The translations under genes and the position numbers were made by a program. Positions 9,080-17,965 of a DNA stretch of 44,605 nucleotides are shown here, in pieces. The stretch comes from JABMPJ01 sp964345005 (GTDB lineage Bacteria > Verrucomicrobiota > Kiritimatiellia > UBA8416 > JABMPJ01). Numbering within the stretch: the stretch's first letter is position 1; each line of letters begins with the position of its first letter. Location of the stretch: the NCBI GenBank assembly GCA_964345005.1, contig CAYFPQ010000022.1, forward strand, positions 1 through 44,605, read 5' to 3'. The notes under the pieces were generated by a model. The model worked only from the letters and a program-made list of their open reading frames with translations, made no database searches and was not told the origin of the DNA.

Positions 9080-9198
9080 TTAGAGCCAGAAGCTGAAGTA
9101 GAGATACATTCCCACGATGAGCACCAGGCAGACGCCAGTGGTCACAAGGTCGCCCTGTGTTCTTGTCGCCTCGCTTCAGCGTACTTCTTCAGGCTCGA
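9080..9198 (-). pseudogene. Possible relic of a membrane-protein C-terminus
   Basis: On the minus strand, two short adjacent frames read like one broken protein end. The first gives LKKYAEARRQEH; one base out of register, QGDLVTTGVCLVLIVGMY continues into YLYFSFWL and a TAA at 9080-9082. A lysine/arginine-rich stretch followed by one last hydrophobic helix is typical of the end of a transporter such as a sodium:solute symporter. It follows araD on the same strand, where a sugar transporter would make sense. No start codon or upstream body is left, so this is a low-confidence relic and could be chance. Confidence 0.25.
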
Positions 9199-9228
9199 TC
9201 AGGTAGCCAGAGCTGAGACAGCTTGCCG

Positions 9229-9936
9229 TCAAGAGCTCTGTTGTCCGTAATAAGCATCCTTGCCATGTTTGCGCAGGTAATGTTTGTCCAACAAGTACTG
9301 GTCAACGGTGCTCACGTTCGGATCGATGGCCAGCGTCGTCGCCGCCATCCCTGCGACCTCTTCAAGGATGCGTCCGTTCGTTACCGCAGCCATGGCATCC
9401 TTGCCCCATGTGAATGGCGCATGTGCGGATACAAGCACGCCCGGCATCTCCGCCGGATCGAGCCCGCTACTCCTGAAGTGTTCTTCTATAACGTTGCCGG
9501 TGTTCAGTTCGTAGTCCGTCTCCACCTCTTCCTGCGTAAGCGGACGCGTGCAAGGTACAGCCCCGTAAAACACGTCGGCATGCGTGGTGCCGAAGCACGG
9601 AATCTCGCGTTGAGCCTGAGCCCATGCAGTGGCACAGGGCGAATGTGTGTGGACAATCCCCCCGATCGACGGGAATGCGCGGTAGAGTCGCCAGTGTGTC
9701 GGCGTGTCGGATGATGGATTGAGCGTCCCCTCGATCTTCTCGCCGGTTTCGAGTGAGATGACAGGAATATCGTCCGGTGTCATGGCATCGTAGTCGACCC
9801 CGCTGGGCTTGATCGCGAACACCCCGGCATCGCGATCTACTTCAGAAGCATTGCCGAACGTCAGAATCGCCAGGCGGACGCGGCTGATCTCCTTGTTGGC
9901 CTCGCAAACCTTCGCTCTCAAACTCTCCGTACTCAT
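9229..9936 (-). CDS. araD: L-ribulose-5-phosphate 4-epimerase
   Basis: The 235-residue class II aldolase/adducin-fold enzyme interconverts L-ribulose 5-phosphate and D-xylulose 5-phosphate in arabinose catabolism. Visible features are the N-terminal GNAS phosphate loop (ILTFGNASEVDRD), the SGVDYD segment, the zinc His pair in GGIVHTHSPCATAWAQ, the third zinc His in VLVSAHAPFTWG, and the C-terminal HYLRKHGKDAYYGQ that is typical of AraD. ATG at 9936 is chosen because AAGGAAGG lies just upstream; the longer open frame to 10083 only overlaps the kinase gene. It follows the kinase by 22 bases, forming a two-gene operon. Confidence 0.93.
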   Translation of the reverse strand: MSTESLRAKVCEANKEISRVRLAILTFGNASEVDRDAGVFAIKPSGVDYDAMTPDDIPVISLETGEKIEGTLNPSSDTPTHWRLYRAFPSIGGIVHTHSPCATAWAQAQREIPCFGTTHADVFYGAVPCTRPLTQEEVETDYELNTGNVIEEHFRSSGLDPAEMPGVLVSAHAPFTWGKDAMAAVTNGRILEEVAGMAATTLAIDPNVSTVDQYLLDKHYLRKHGKDAYYGQQSS

Positions 9937-9958
9937 GGAGCACCTTCCTTCGGTGGTT

Positions 9959-11566
9959 CTATGGCAACGACTCGACGGCAGCCCGCTCGACTGCCAGCCC
10001 CTTGTGGTAGCGTTCGAAAAACTGCTGGAAGCCAGCCACATCAGCGGGATCCGCCGACACCGCTTCGCCCGTGCTCCCGGCAAACACTGGTGCCAGGAAC
10101 TCCGGCAGCGACTGTGTGCTGTTCTCGCGCGTCATAAAGGAAGCCAGCAACGCAATTCCCCAAGCTCCGCCTTCGCCGGCAGTTTCGAGAACGGAAACCG
10201 GGATACCGGTGGCGGCGGCCATGATCCGTTGCCCCACGTCTGGCGTCTTGAAGAAGCCGCCGTGACCGCGTATTTCATCCACCTGCACCCCTTCCTCTTC
10301 TATCAGGATGTTCATGCCGGTGCGAAGCGCACAGAGCGCAGCGAACAGGTGGCAACGCATGAAGTTGGCGAGCGTGAAGTTGCTGCCCGACGAACGGGCA
10401 AAAACCGGACGGCCCTCGCTGAATTCCGTCAGGTGTTCAGCGGAAACATAGCCATACGACAGAAGCCCGCCACAGTCCGAGTCTCCTTCCAGGGACAACG
10501 ACAGAAGCGTGTCGTAGAGCACCGGGGTCGACACCTCTGCCCCCAGTGCCTCGACGGCTTGGCCGAGCAGGTTGATCCAGGCATCATAGTCTGACGTACA
10601 GTTATTGGAGTGCGCCATTCCCACCAGTTTCCCGTCCGGAGTCGTAACCAAGTCAATCTCATGATGCGCACGCGAAAGCTCCTCCTCGAGCACCAACATC
10701 GCGAAGACCGACGTACCGGCCGATACGTTACCGGTGCGTACGGCGACGCTATTGGTGGCCACCATACCGGTACCGGCATCGCCCTCGGGGGGACAGAGAG
10801 GGATGCCCGCCTGCAGGTTGCCCGCAAGATCCAGCAGGCATGCTCCTTCTTCGGTCAACTCTCCGGCCTGCTCACCGGCGTCCAATACCTTCGGAAGCAC
10901 CTCCCTAAGCTTCCCGACGAAACCCTCTCCCCTAACCCGTTCATCGAACGCATCCAGCATCGCACCGTTGAAGTCCTGCTCCGCGATATCAATGGGAAAC
11001 ATGCCAGACGCCTCTCCAACTCCCAGCACCTTCTGCCCCGTCAGCTTCCAGTGCACATAGCCGGCAAGTGTCGTCATCTGGGCAATGCGTCCCACGTGCT
11101 CTTCCTTGTTGAGAATCGACTGGTAGAGATGAGCAATGCTCCAGCGCTGCGGGATCGGGTAGTCGAACAGTTTCGTGAGTTCCTTCGAAGCCTGCTCAGT
11201 AATGTTGTTGCGCCAGGTTCTGAAGGACGTGAGCTGGCTCCCCTCGCCATCGAGAACGAGGTAACCGTGCATCATGCCGCTGATGCCGATGGCCTTCGCA
11301 CGCCTGAGGGTGGTGCCGTACTGCGCTTGTATGTCCTGCTGAAGGGAGGCGAAGCAGGACTGAAGACCGGTCCACACTTCATCGAGCGGATAGGTCCACA
11401 CACCGTCTTCCAGCGTGTTCTCCCAGTCGTGCCCTCCCGAAGCGATGGGCTTGTTGTCAGGACCGATTAGAACCCCCTTGATCCGGGTCGACCCCATTTC
11501 GATGCCGAGAACCGCCTTCCCGTTCTGAATCATCTCCGCGATTTGTGAAGTGTCCCGCTCGCTCAT
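9959..11566 (-). CDS. FGGY-family sugar kinase, probable L-ribulokinase
   Basis: The 535-residue FGGY kinase begins with the phosphate-1 motif GIEMGSTRIKGVLIG and has the second half ATPase lobe (GNVSAGTSVFAML; the HGGFFKTPDVGQRIMAAAT adenosine region). Its neighbour is araD, and the protein resembles the FGGY type used as ribulokinase in organisms lacking the classical AraB, so phosphorylation of L-ribulose is the likely role. Xylulokinase or another pentulose kinase remains possible. ATG at 11566 has AAGGACGAAG upstream. An inverted repeat 50 bases upstream (11616-11634) may be the operator of this operon. Confidence 0.8.
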   Translation of the reverse strand: MSERDTSQIAEMIQNGKAVLGIEMGSTRIKGVLIGPDNKPIASGGHDWENTLEDGVWTYPLDEVWTGLQSCFASLQQDIQAQYGTTLRRAKAIGISGMMHGYLVLDGEGSQLTSFRTWRNNITEQASKELTKLFDYPIPQRWSIAHLYQSILNKEEHVGRIAQMTTLAGYVHWKLTGQKVLGVGEASGMFPIDIAEQDFNGAMLDAFDERVRGEGFVGKLREVLPKVLDAGEQAGELTEEGACLLDLAGNLQAGIPLCPPEGDAGTGMVATNSVAVRTGNVSAGTSVFAMLVLEEELSRAHHEIDLVTTPDGKLVGMAHSNNCTSDYDAWINLLGQAVEALGAEVSTPVLYDTLLSLSLEGDSDCGGLLSYGYVSAEHLTEFSEGRPVFARSSGSNFTLANFMRCHLFAALCALRTGMNILIEEEGVQVDEIRGHGGFFKTPDVGQRIMAAATGIPVSVLETAGEGGAWGIALLASFMTRENSTQSLPEFLAPVFAGSTGEAVSADPADVAGFQQFFERYHKGLAVERAAVESLP

Positions 11567-11615
11567 CGGTCTTCGTCCTTCCCTGGATTATGTGCAGCTG
11601 GCGCTTCTCGGACGA

Positions 11616-11634
11616 CTGTACCGAACCGATACAG
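11616..11634. promoter_or_regulatory. Candidate operator upstream of the ara kinase/epimerase pair
   Basis: CTGTACCG (11616-11623) and CGATACAG (11627-11634) form an inverted repeat, 7 of 8 positions matching, around a 3-base centre. It sits 50 bases upstream of the kinase start in the only spacer before the operon, where a LacI- or GntR-type repressor would bind. No regulator gene is in the window. Confidence 0.35.
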
Positions 11635-11669
11635 CCGGCTCAAGATGCGAGCTAGCGTGCGTAAAGAGA

Positions 11670-11951
11670 TTAGAACAGCTCTGCCTCGCCGTCATCCTCG
11701 ATATCTTCGGAGGCATCGGCGTCTTCGAATGGGACGGCTTCCGTTTTGCCGTCATCCTTCTTCACCAGCATCTCTATCTTACGTTCGACTTCATCCAGCT
11801 TCTTCGAGCAGAAACCGATCAGTTTCTGTCCTTCTTCGAAACGCTTGATCATGTCTTCGAGACTGAGGTCGCCCCCCTCCATCTCCTCGACCACGGTTTC
11901 CAGTCGCTCCAACGATTTCTCGAAGCCCTGCGGTTTCTTCTCAGCTGCCAT
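11670..11951 (-). CDS. xseB: Exodeoxyribonuclease VII small subunit
   Basis: The 93-residue product is the small subunit of exonuclease VII, which degrades single-stranded DNA to short oligonucleotides with XseA. The family helix pair is clear: FEKSLERLETVVEEMEGG, then LEDMIKRFEEGQKLI and a final helix. The C-terminus is longer and acidic (EDADASEDIEDDGEAE) than in many homologues. ATG at 11951 is preceded by AGGAGGCAGGAG, which decides the start, and it overlaps the end of xseA by 11 bases, implying coupled synthesis of the two subunits. Confidence 0.93.
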   Translation of the reverse strand: MAAEKKPQGFEKSLERLETVVEEMEGGDLSLEDMIKRFEEGQKLIGFCSKKLDEVERKIEMLVKKDDGKTEAVPFEDADASEDIEDDGEAELF

Positions 11952-13248
11952 CTCCTGCCTCCTTCTCAATCTCCTCCGCCACCGAAATCACGCTGCCCTT
12001 CCCAAGCCGCGTAGTCAAGCGATCGCCTTTCCCCACACTCTTTGCATCCTGGATAACGCGCCCCTGCGCGTCGGTCGTCATGCTATAGCCGCGATCCAAC
12101 ACCGCCAACGGACTCAACATCCGCAATTGCGAACTGAGCCTGTCAAGCTTAGCCCGCGTACGTTCGCGGCGCATCCCAACGGCATGTTGGAGAGCCGTTC
12201 CCGCGTTCACCAGCCCCTGTCTGCCCTGTGACACCTGGCCCGACATCGCGTGCCCCATTCGTAGTTCCACACTGTCGAGGCGCTGCATGTGTCGTTGCAC
12301 AAGGTTGCGAGGCTCACGGAATACGTAGCTCTGTCGTGCTGTCGTCAACCGGTGACACGCGCGCAGTACCGATTCACGTAGCCGCGTGGCCAGTGTCTCC
12401 CTTAGCACGCTCAGTCGTTCTACAAATTCGTCCTTTCGGCCGACAACAAGCTCCGCCGCAGCCGAAGGCGTTGGAGCACGCAGATCGGCGACGAGATCGC
12501 TGATCGTGAAGTCTATTTCGTGTCCGACCGCGGAAATAACGGGGATCTTCGAAGCGGCAATCGCACGGGCGACAACTTCCTCGTTGAAGCACCAGAGATC
12601 TTCCAGGCTTCCCCCGCCCCGCCCGACAATCAGAGCATCCAGCCCGCCCTGCCGGTTGAGCAGCTCGATTCCGGCCGCAACCTGTTCTGCCGCACCCGGC
12701 CCCTGCACCATGGCGGGGGCAAGAACGAGGTGGATGTTGGGAAAGCGGCGGGAGATGACATTGAGGATATCGCGAATCGCAGCGCCGGTCGGCGATGTAA
12801 CCACGCCTACGTGCTGAGGAAGCAGTGGCAACGCCTGCTTACGGTCTGCCGCGAACAGGCCCTCGGCATGTAGCTTCTTCTTGAGTTCCTCGAACTTGGC
12901 CTGTAGCGCACCGACGCCACTCTCCTCAAGACGGCGCACGATGACTTGATAGCTTCCGGAACGCTCGTAGACAGACACATCGCCTTGTGCCCGCACCTGC
13001 AGACCATCCTTCAACTGGAAAGCAAGGTTGCGCTGATTGCCGCGAAAGAGGACGGCCGAGATCTGGGCGTTCTCGTCCTTAATTGTGAAGTAGTAGTGCC
13101 CTGAGGCCGGCCGTCTCACGTTGGACATCTCGCCCTCGACCCAAACCGAACCGACGGATGTCTCGAGCGTGTGCTTGATGATGCGGGTCAGAGCGGTGAC
13201 CGTCAGCACTTTGGGGTCAGATCTGCCTTGCGAGCGGGCCGACGTCAC
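11941..13248 (-). CDS. xseA: Exodeoxyribonuclease VII large subunit
   Basis: The 435-residue catalytic subunit has an N-terminal OB fold (about residues 15-110, with SVGSVWVEGEMSNVRRPASG and HYYFTIKDENAQI), the conserved nuclease core (GVVTSPTGAAIRDIL; LIVGRGGGSLEDLWCFNEE; PVISAVGHEIDFTISDLVAD) and a long coiled-coil region with a short C-terminal segment ending LAVLDRGYSM. GTG at 13248 overlaps the stop of the phosphoesterase gene by four bases (GTGA). The next gene in the operon is xseB. Confidence 0.96.
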   Translation of the reverse strand: MTSARSQGRSDPKVLTVTALTRIIKHTLETSVGSVWVEGEMSNVRRPASGHYYFTIKDENAQISAVLFRGNQRNLAFQLKDGLQVRAQGDVSVYERSGSYQVIVRRLEESGVGALQAKFEELKKKLHAEGLFAADRKQALPLLPQHVGVVTSPTGAAIRDILNVISRRFPNIHLVLAPAMVQGPGAAEQVAAGIELLNRQGGLDALIVGRGGGSLEDLWCFNEEVVARAIAASKIPVISAVGHEIDFTISDLVADLRAPTPSAAAELVVGRKDEFVERLSVLRETLATRLRESVLRACHRLTTARQSYVFREPRNLVQRHMQRLDSVELRMGHAMSGQVSQGRQGLVNAGTALQHAVGMRRERTRAKLDRLSSQLRMLSPLAVLDRGYSMTTDAQGRVIQDAKSVGKGDRLTTRLGKGSVISVAEEIEKEAGDGS

Positions 13249-14024
13249 GATTCAACCTGCTCCCTGATTCGTTTGATGCTCTTGGCGCGCCCGGTCTTGT
13301 CATCCACTCGAAGGATGGCACCTTCGAGGACGATGTCCTTCTTGGCGATCTTGAACGACTCGCGCATCCCCGTCTTGAACATCCGGGTAACCGAATCCAG
13401 TTCGCGTCCAATCGCCGAGTCACGCGGACCCGTCATGCCGAGATCGGTAATGTACGCCGTACCCCCGGGCAACACCCGCTCATCGCTTGTCTGTACGTGG
13501 GTGTGCGTTCCGAGACAGGAGGAGACGCGTCCATCCAGGTAGCGTCCCATGACGATCTTCTCGGATGTTGCTTCGGCATGTATGTCCACGAGTTTGATGC
13601 GCGCCAGGCTGCTGTCTTTCAGAATCTCATCGGCCGTCCGGAACGGACAGTCGTATGGACTCATGAAGACACGCCCCACCAGGCTAATGACGGTCAACGC
13701 GCCGCCAGGCGTCTCCACGGTTGTCACCCCGCGCCCCGGACATCCTGGAGCGAAGTTGGCCGGGCGGACCAGACGTGTCTCACGATCGAAATACGCCCAT
13801 GACTCCTTCTGGTCCCACGAATGATCGCCCATGGTCAGAACATCGGCGCCAGCAGCGAAAAGCTCATCAGCCACCGCAGACGTGATGCCCTTCCCTCCCG
13901 CTGCATTCTCTGCGTTGGCCACGATGACGTCTACATCGCCGCGCGCTTTCATTGGCGCCGCCACGCGAGAAAACGCCAACCGACCGGGGGCGCCCACGAT
14001 ATCGCCGACTGTTAGAATCTTCAT
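13245..14024 (-). CDS. ymdB: YmdB-type metallophosphoesterase (TIGR00282 family)
   Basis: The 259-residue product belongs to the calcineurin-like phosphoesterases represented by B. subtilis YmdB, a 2',3'-cyclic nucleotide phosphodiesterase linked to RNase Y. Metal ligands are visible in GDIVGAPGR (residues 7-15), ANAENAAGGKG, TMGDHSWDQKE and the C-terminal GTHTHVQTSDERVLPGGTAYITDLGM block. It lies one base downstream of the rny stop, the same rny-ymdB pairing found in Firmicutes, which supports a role in RNA turnover. Confidence 0.92.
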   Translation of the reverse strand: MKILTVGDIVGAPGRLAFSRVAAPMKARGDVDVIVANAENAAGGKGITSAVADELFAAGADVLTMGDHSWDQKESWAYFDRETRLVRPANFAPGCPGRGVTTVETPGGALTVISLVGRVFMSPYDCPFRTADEILKDSSLARIKLVDIHAEATSEKIVMGRYLDGRVSSCLGTHTHVQTSDERVLPGGTAYITDLGMTGPRDSAIGRELDSVTRMFKTGMRESFKIAKKDIVLEGAILRVDDKTGRAKSIKRIREQVES

Positions 14025-14025
14025 G

Positions 14026-15576
14026 CTACCTCGCGTACTCCACGCAACGCGTCTCGCGGACGACGGTCACGCGAATCTGGCCCGGGTACTGCAAATCACT
14101 TTCGATCTTCTTACTGATGTTGCGTGCCAGCACCATCGAATCATTGTCGTCGATCTGCTCTGGTTCCACCAATACGCGCACTTCTCGCCCGGCTTGGATG
14201 GCATAGCTCTTTGTAACGCCCTCAAACTCGTTCGCAATCTTCTCCAGGTTCTCAAGACGCTTCAGATAGATATCCGTTGTTTCCGAGCGCGCACCGAGTC
14301 GCGAACTGGAGATCGCGTCCGCAGCGGATGCCAGCAGTGCATAAATACTCTCCGCTTCCACGTCGTCATGGTGCGCCGCCACGGCGTTGACCACGACCGG
14401 GGCTTCGTTGTGGCGCTTCAGGAAGTCACCACCGATTAGCGCGTGCCCACCCTCCACTTCATGGTCCAGCGCCTTGCCGATATCGTGAAACAGCCCAGCG
14501 CGCTTCGCGATCGACACATCCAGGCCCATCTCGCCAGCCATCATGCCCATCAGCCGCGACACCTCGATTGAGTGACGCAGCACGTTCTGGCTATAGCTGG
14601 TGCGGTACTGCAGGCGGCCCAGGCGTCGCAGAAGCTCCGGCTCCACGTTCTGAACGTCGGCCTCGTATGCAGCCTCTTCACCCAGCTTGCGGATACTCTC
14701 GTCCAGCTCTTCGCGAACCCTTTCCACCACCTCCTCGATCCGGGCGGGATGGATACGACCGTCCGCCACGAGCGTCTCGAGCGCCTGCCGCGCCACTTCG
14801 CGGCGCAACGGATCGAACCCGGAAATCACAACCGCTTCCGGCGTGTCGTCGATCAACAGATTTACACCGGTCACCGACTCAAGCGTACGGATGTTGCGAC
14901 CGTCGCGGCCGATGATGCGCCCCTTCATGTCGTCACTGGGAAGCGGCACGATGCTGGTCGTGGTTGCGGATGAATGGCTGGCGCCATAGCGCTGGATAGC
15001 CATCGCTACGACCCGTTTCGCTTCCGCCTCGGCCTGCTCTTTCGCCGTCTCCTGCAAACGGCGAATCAATCCGCCCGTTTCGTTGTGGACTTCCTGTTCG
15101 ACGCGCTCCAACAGGGTCTGTTTCGCTTCATCGCGCGTCAGACCGGCGACGCGCTGCAGTTTCTCGGTTTCCTCTTCGATCAATGCCTTCGCTTTCGCCT
15201 CACGGGATTCGACATGCTTCACTCGTTCTTCGGCTTCCGCGATACGTGCATCGACCTGGCGTTCCTTCTTCTCAACGAGGGCCATCTTGCGATCAAGGTT
15301 CGTCTCGCGCTGCGAGACACGTTCTTCAATCGCTTCAAGCTCGTTGCGGCGCTTCTTGGTTGTCTTCTCAAACTCCTCCCGAGCCTTCAGCACTTCAGCT
15401 TTGGCATGGATCTGTCCTTCCTTACGAATCGCCTCGGCTTCACGCTCGGCTTCCGTCATCGATACCTCGGCACGCTTTTCGGCCGCGTCGGCCTTCAGCA
15501 TGCCAAGTATGTGACGAATCAAATAGCCTATGGCTATGCCCCCCAGGGCAGCCACCAATCCAATAATCACTTTCAT
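14026..15576 (-). CDS. rny: Ribonuclease Y
   Basis: The 516-residue membrane-anchored endoribonuclease initiates mRNA decay. Residues 2-22 form the N-terminal membrane helix (GLVAALGGIAIGYLIRHILG). A long charged coiled coil follows to about residue 190 (repeated EAEAIRKEG and RRNELEAIEERV patterns), then a KH domain with GRIIGRDGRNIRTLES (about 215), and an HD domain with AGLFHDIGKALDHEVEGGHA (about 370) whose His-Asp pair binds metal. The length is normal for the family. ATG at 15576 has AAGGA upstream. It is first of an apparent rny-ymdB-xseA-xseB operon with overlaps or 1-base spacing. Confidence 0.97.
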   Translation of the reverse strand: MKVIIGLVAALGGIAIGYLIRHILGMLKADAAEKRAEVSMTEAEREAEAIRKEGQIHAKAEVLKAREEFEKTTKKRRNELEAIEERVSQRETNLDRKMALVEKKERQVDARIAEAEERVKHVESREAKAKALIEEETEKLQRVAGLTRDEAKQTLLERVEQEVHNETGGLIRRLQETAKEQAEAEAKRVVAMAIQRYGASHSSATTTSIVPLPSDDMKGRIIGRDGRNIRTLESVTGVNLLIDDTPEAVVISGFDPLRREVARQALETLVADGRIHPARIEEVVERVREELDESIRKLGEEAAYEADVQNVEPELLRRLGRLQYRTSYSQNVLRHSIEVSRLMGMMAGEMGLDVSIAKRAGLFHDIGKALDHEVEGGHALIGGDFLKRHNEAPVVVNAVAAHHDDVEAESIYALLASAADAISSSRLGARSETTDIYLKRLENLEKIANEFEGVTKSYAIQAGREVRVLVEPEQIDDNDSMVLARNISKKIESDLQYPGQIRVTVVRETRCVEYAR

Positions 15577-15634
15577 GGAGAATCATCCTTCCGTCTTGTT
15601 CAGTTACCAATCCTAATTGTTAGCCAATCGAAAT

Positions 15635-16213
15635 CTACCTGCTCTCGCCGATCTTCAGCGTACGGGTCGGTGTCACCACAACATCCATCACCACGTCGTG
15701 CTCCTCGGCGGGTACACCATCAAAAACCTGAAAGTCAAACGCCACGCCGATCTTCACCGCAGGTGTTCCGGAAAGCATGCGGTCATAGTGGCCACCGCCA
15801 TGCCCCACCCGATGGCCGGCCTCATCGAACGCCACGCCTGGAACCACAATACAGCCGACCGAGGCAGAATCCGCCCATTCGGGGTCCTCGGGCTCACGCA
15901 AGCCAAAGGGGGCATCGATAAAGGAGGTCGCGGGTGCAACCAGCGCCAACCGATAGCCGCCTTGCGTCGCGTCAAAGGCTGGTACGCAGATGCTCCGTCC
16001 CGTGGTTGCCAACGCCTGCTCAAGATCGACCATGTCCACCTCACCGGGCAGCGCCATGTAGAGGCCCACAAGCGTGGCCGAGGCCATGGCTGGCAACGCC
16101 ATCAGACGAGCCTGCGCCAGTGCGCTCTGCTCGCCCCGCCATGCCGGATCGAGCCCGGCACGCCGCTCGCGCACCACGCACCTCAGATCTTCTTTGCTCA
16201 TGGCATTGCTCAT
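15635..16213 (-). CDS. 5-formyltetrahydrofolate cyclo-ligase (MTHFS)
   Basis: The 192-residue enzyme converts 5-formyl-THF to 5,10-methenyl-THF with ATP. Family motifs are the N-terminal KEDLRCVVRERR, the substrate strand VGLYMALPGEVDM, and the diagnostic VPGVAFDEAGHRVGHGGGHY near residue 130, followed by the C-terminal D.VVTPTR. The ATG overlaps the stop of rarA by four bases (ATGA). The downstream 58 bases before rny show no terminator. Confidence 0.93.
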   Translation of the reverse strand: MSNAMSKEDLRCVVRERRAGLDPAWRGEQSALAQARLMALPAMASATLVGLYMALPGEVDMVDLEQALATTGRSICVPAFDATQGGYRLALVAPATSFIDAPFGLREPEDPEWADSASVGCIVVPGVAFDEAGHRVGHGGGHYDRMLSGTPAVKIGVAFDFQVFDGVPAEEHDVVMDVVVTPTRTLKIGESR

Positions 16214-17541
16214 GCCGAGTCCTTTTCTCGCGCCTTACGTAAGGCGGCCCAATGTGCCATCCGCTTTCCGATCGTCTCTTCGTAACCCTCGGTCGATGGC
16301 CGGTAATACTCTCTGTCAGACGCCATGTACTCCTGCTTCGCGAAATGCCCGCTGAAATCATGCGGGTAGACGTACTCGTCGTTCTCGTTACCGTCGACGG
16401 AGTCCACCTTCACGTTACGCAAGTGTAGCGGCACGCTTTGCGTCCGTCCTTCGGCAACGTCCTTCATTGCCTCATCAACAGCCAGGTAGGCGGCATTGCT
16501 TTTCGGCGCCGTAGCGAGATAGGTTGTGGCCTGGCTCAGGACAATGCGCGCCTCGGGCATGCCAACGAAGTCGACCGCCTGCATGGCGGAAACGGCTACG
16601 TTCAGCCCGCGCGGGTCGGCGTTGCCGATATCTTCGGATGCCAGTATTACGAGCCGACGCGCAACGAACCGCGGATCCTCACCAGCATAGAGCATCTTGG
16701 CCAGCCAGTAGACCGCGGCGTCCGGATCGGAGCCCCGTACACTCTTGATGAATGCCGAAATCGTGTCGTAGTGCCCCTCCTCGTCCCGGTCGTAAACCAC
16801 AGCCTTGCGCTGGATCGAATCCTCGGACACCTCGCGCGTAATGTGGATGGCACCGTCGTCACCTGGAGCGGTCGTCAGCGCGGCGACCTCCAACGCATTG
16901 AGCGCACGTCGGGCGTCGCCTTCACAAACCTCGGCCAGGTGTGTCAGCGCATCGTCATCTGCCACGGCTCCGGTAGCGGACAGGCCGCGATCCTCGGCAA
17001 GCGCGCGACGCAGTAGTGTCGCAATGGCATCGGTCGAAAGCGGATCCAGCTCGAAGATCAGCGATCTGGAAGTGAGCGGGCTGTTGATGAAGAACTGTGG
17101 ATTGTGAGTCGTGGCCCCGATCAGTGTGATGGTTCCATCTTCGACATGCGGCAGGAGAACGTCTTGCTGCGACTTGTTGAAACGGTGGATTTCATCGATA
17201 AAGAGGATGGTCTCCACTCCATCATGTCGCCGATGGTGAGCCGCCATATCAAAGATGCCACGCAGGACCTTGACGTTAGCCGTGACACCGCTGGCGCGCT
17301 CGAAATGGCGGTCAGTCACGCGGGCAATTACCTCGGCGATCGACGTCTTTCCGCACCCCGGGGGGCCGTAAAGGATGATACTACTCAGGCGGTCAGCCTC
17401 GATCGCACGTCGCAGCAGTCGTCCCGCGCCGAGAATGCGGTCCTGGCCCACTACCTCGTCGAGGGTCCGCGGCCGCATGCGGCTGGCCAAGGGCTCACGC
17501 GAAGGGTCCGGTGCTTTCGCTTTGTCCTCAAACAGGTCCAT
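16210..17541 (-). CDS. rarA: Replication-associated recombination protein A (AAA+ clamp-loader-like ATPase)
   Basis: The 443-residue RarA/MgsA protein acts at stalled replication forks. Residues about 20-45 contain SRMRPRTLDEVVGQDRIL. The Walker A motif is GPPGCGKTS (about 62), Walker B is LFIDEIHRF (about 112) and sensor 1 is IGATTHNP. The C-terminal tetramerisation region with YPHDFSGHF and YRPSTEGYE is present. Of several in-frame starts, ATG at 17541 is best because GGAG lies six bases before it; ATG at 17547 would touch that GGAG directly. The gene overlaps MTHFS by four bases. Confidence 0.95.
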   Translation of the reverse strand: MDLFEDKAKAPDPSREPLASRMRPRTLDEVVGQDRILGAGRLLRRAIEADRLSSIILYGPPGCGKTSIAEVIARVTDRHFERASGVTANVKVLRGIFDMAAHHRRHDGVETILFIDEIHRFNKSQQDVLLPHVEDGTITLIGATTHNPQFFINSPLTSRSLIFELDPLSTDAIATLLRRALAEDRGLSATGAVADDDALTHLAEVCEGDARRALNALEVAALTTAPGDDGAIHITREVSEDSIQRKAVVYDRDEEGHYDTISAFIKSVRGSDPDAAVYWLAKMLYAGEDPRFVARRLVILASEDIGNADPRGLNVAVSAMQAVDFVGMPEARIVLSQATTYLATAPKSNAAYLAVDEAMKDVAEGRTQSVPLHLRNVKVDSVDGNENDEYVYPHDFSGHFAKQEYMASDREYYRPSTEGYEETIGKRMAHWAALRKAREKDSA

Positions 17542-17965
17542 GTCCATCTCCAGGGCACAAAAAATACCCCACCGAAGTCGTAATGGCGTCAATCTCTGAA
17601 CCTCGTAAACGAGGTGGGTACCGTAGCCAGCGCTTCCGGGTTCCTTAACGGATCCACTTCACGCCAAATTCAGGTTCCCTTACATAATAGAAGGTTAGAG
17701 ATTTTTGCCTGTTAGCGAACAAGGCAGGGTATTTCCAAATCCCTATGTTAACTTGGACTCTGTTTGTCGGCTCACCGTCCTTTTTTGTGGTCTGACTCTC
17801 GAATCCCTCGTCTCATAGATGGCTTCCCACCCGGAAGTCCCATCTCCATTTGCATCATCCGCGCCGCCGTCTTACCCCAATTTCAGCGTCCGGCTTCGCG
17901 CGATCCAGTTACCAGATTAACATGGGCCTGGCTTCCCTTGCATTGTTCGCGAAAACTCTGTTGGA
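17542..17965 (-). other. Intergenic region, 424 bases: hairpin and a possible coding relic
   Basis: Between pheT and rarA no intact gene is visible. A short hairpin, ACCTCG/CGAGGT around a 4-base loop, lies at 17600-17615 in what would be the rarA leader. On the minus strand, 17743-17871 reads DGGADDANGDGTSGWEAIY and on to a TAG with no start codon; the D-x-N-G-D-G...W-E pattern recalls calcium-binding repeats at the ends of secreted proteins, so it may be a relic. No clear terminator after pheT was found. Confidence 0.4.

Noticed and set aside
17700..17730. Terminator at the GCCTGTT...AACAAGGC stem
   Set aside because: The stem has a bulge and the T run is on the wrong side for plus-strand transcripts, with an A run on the minus strand.
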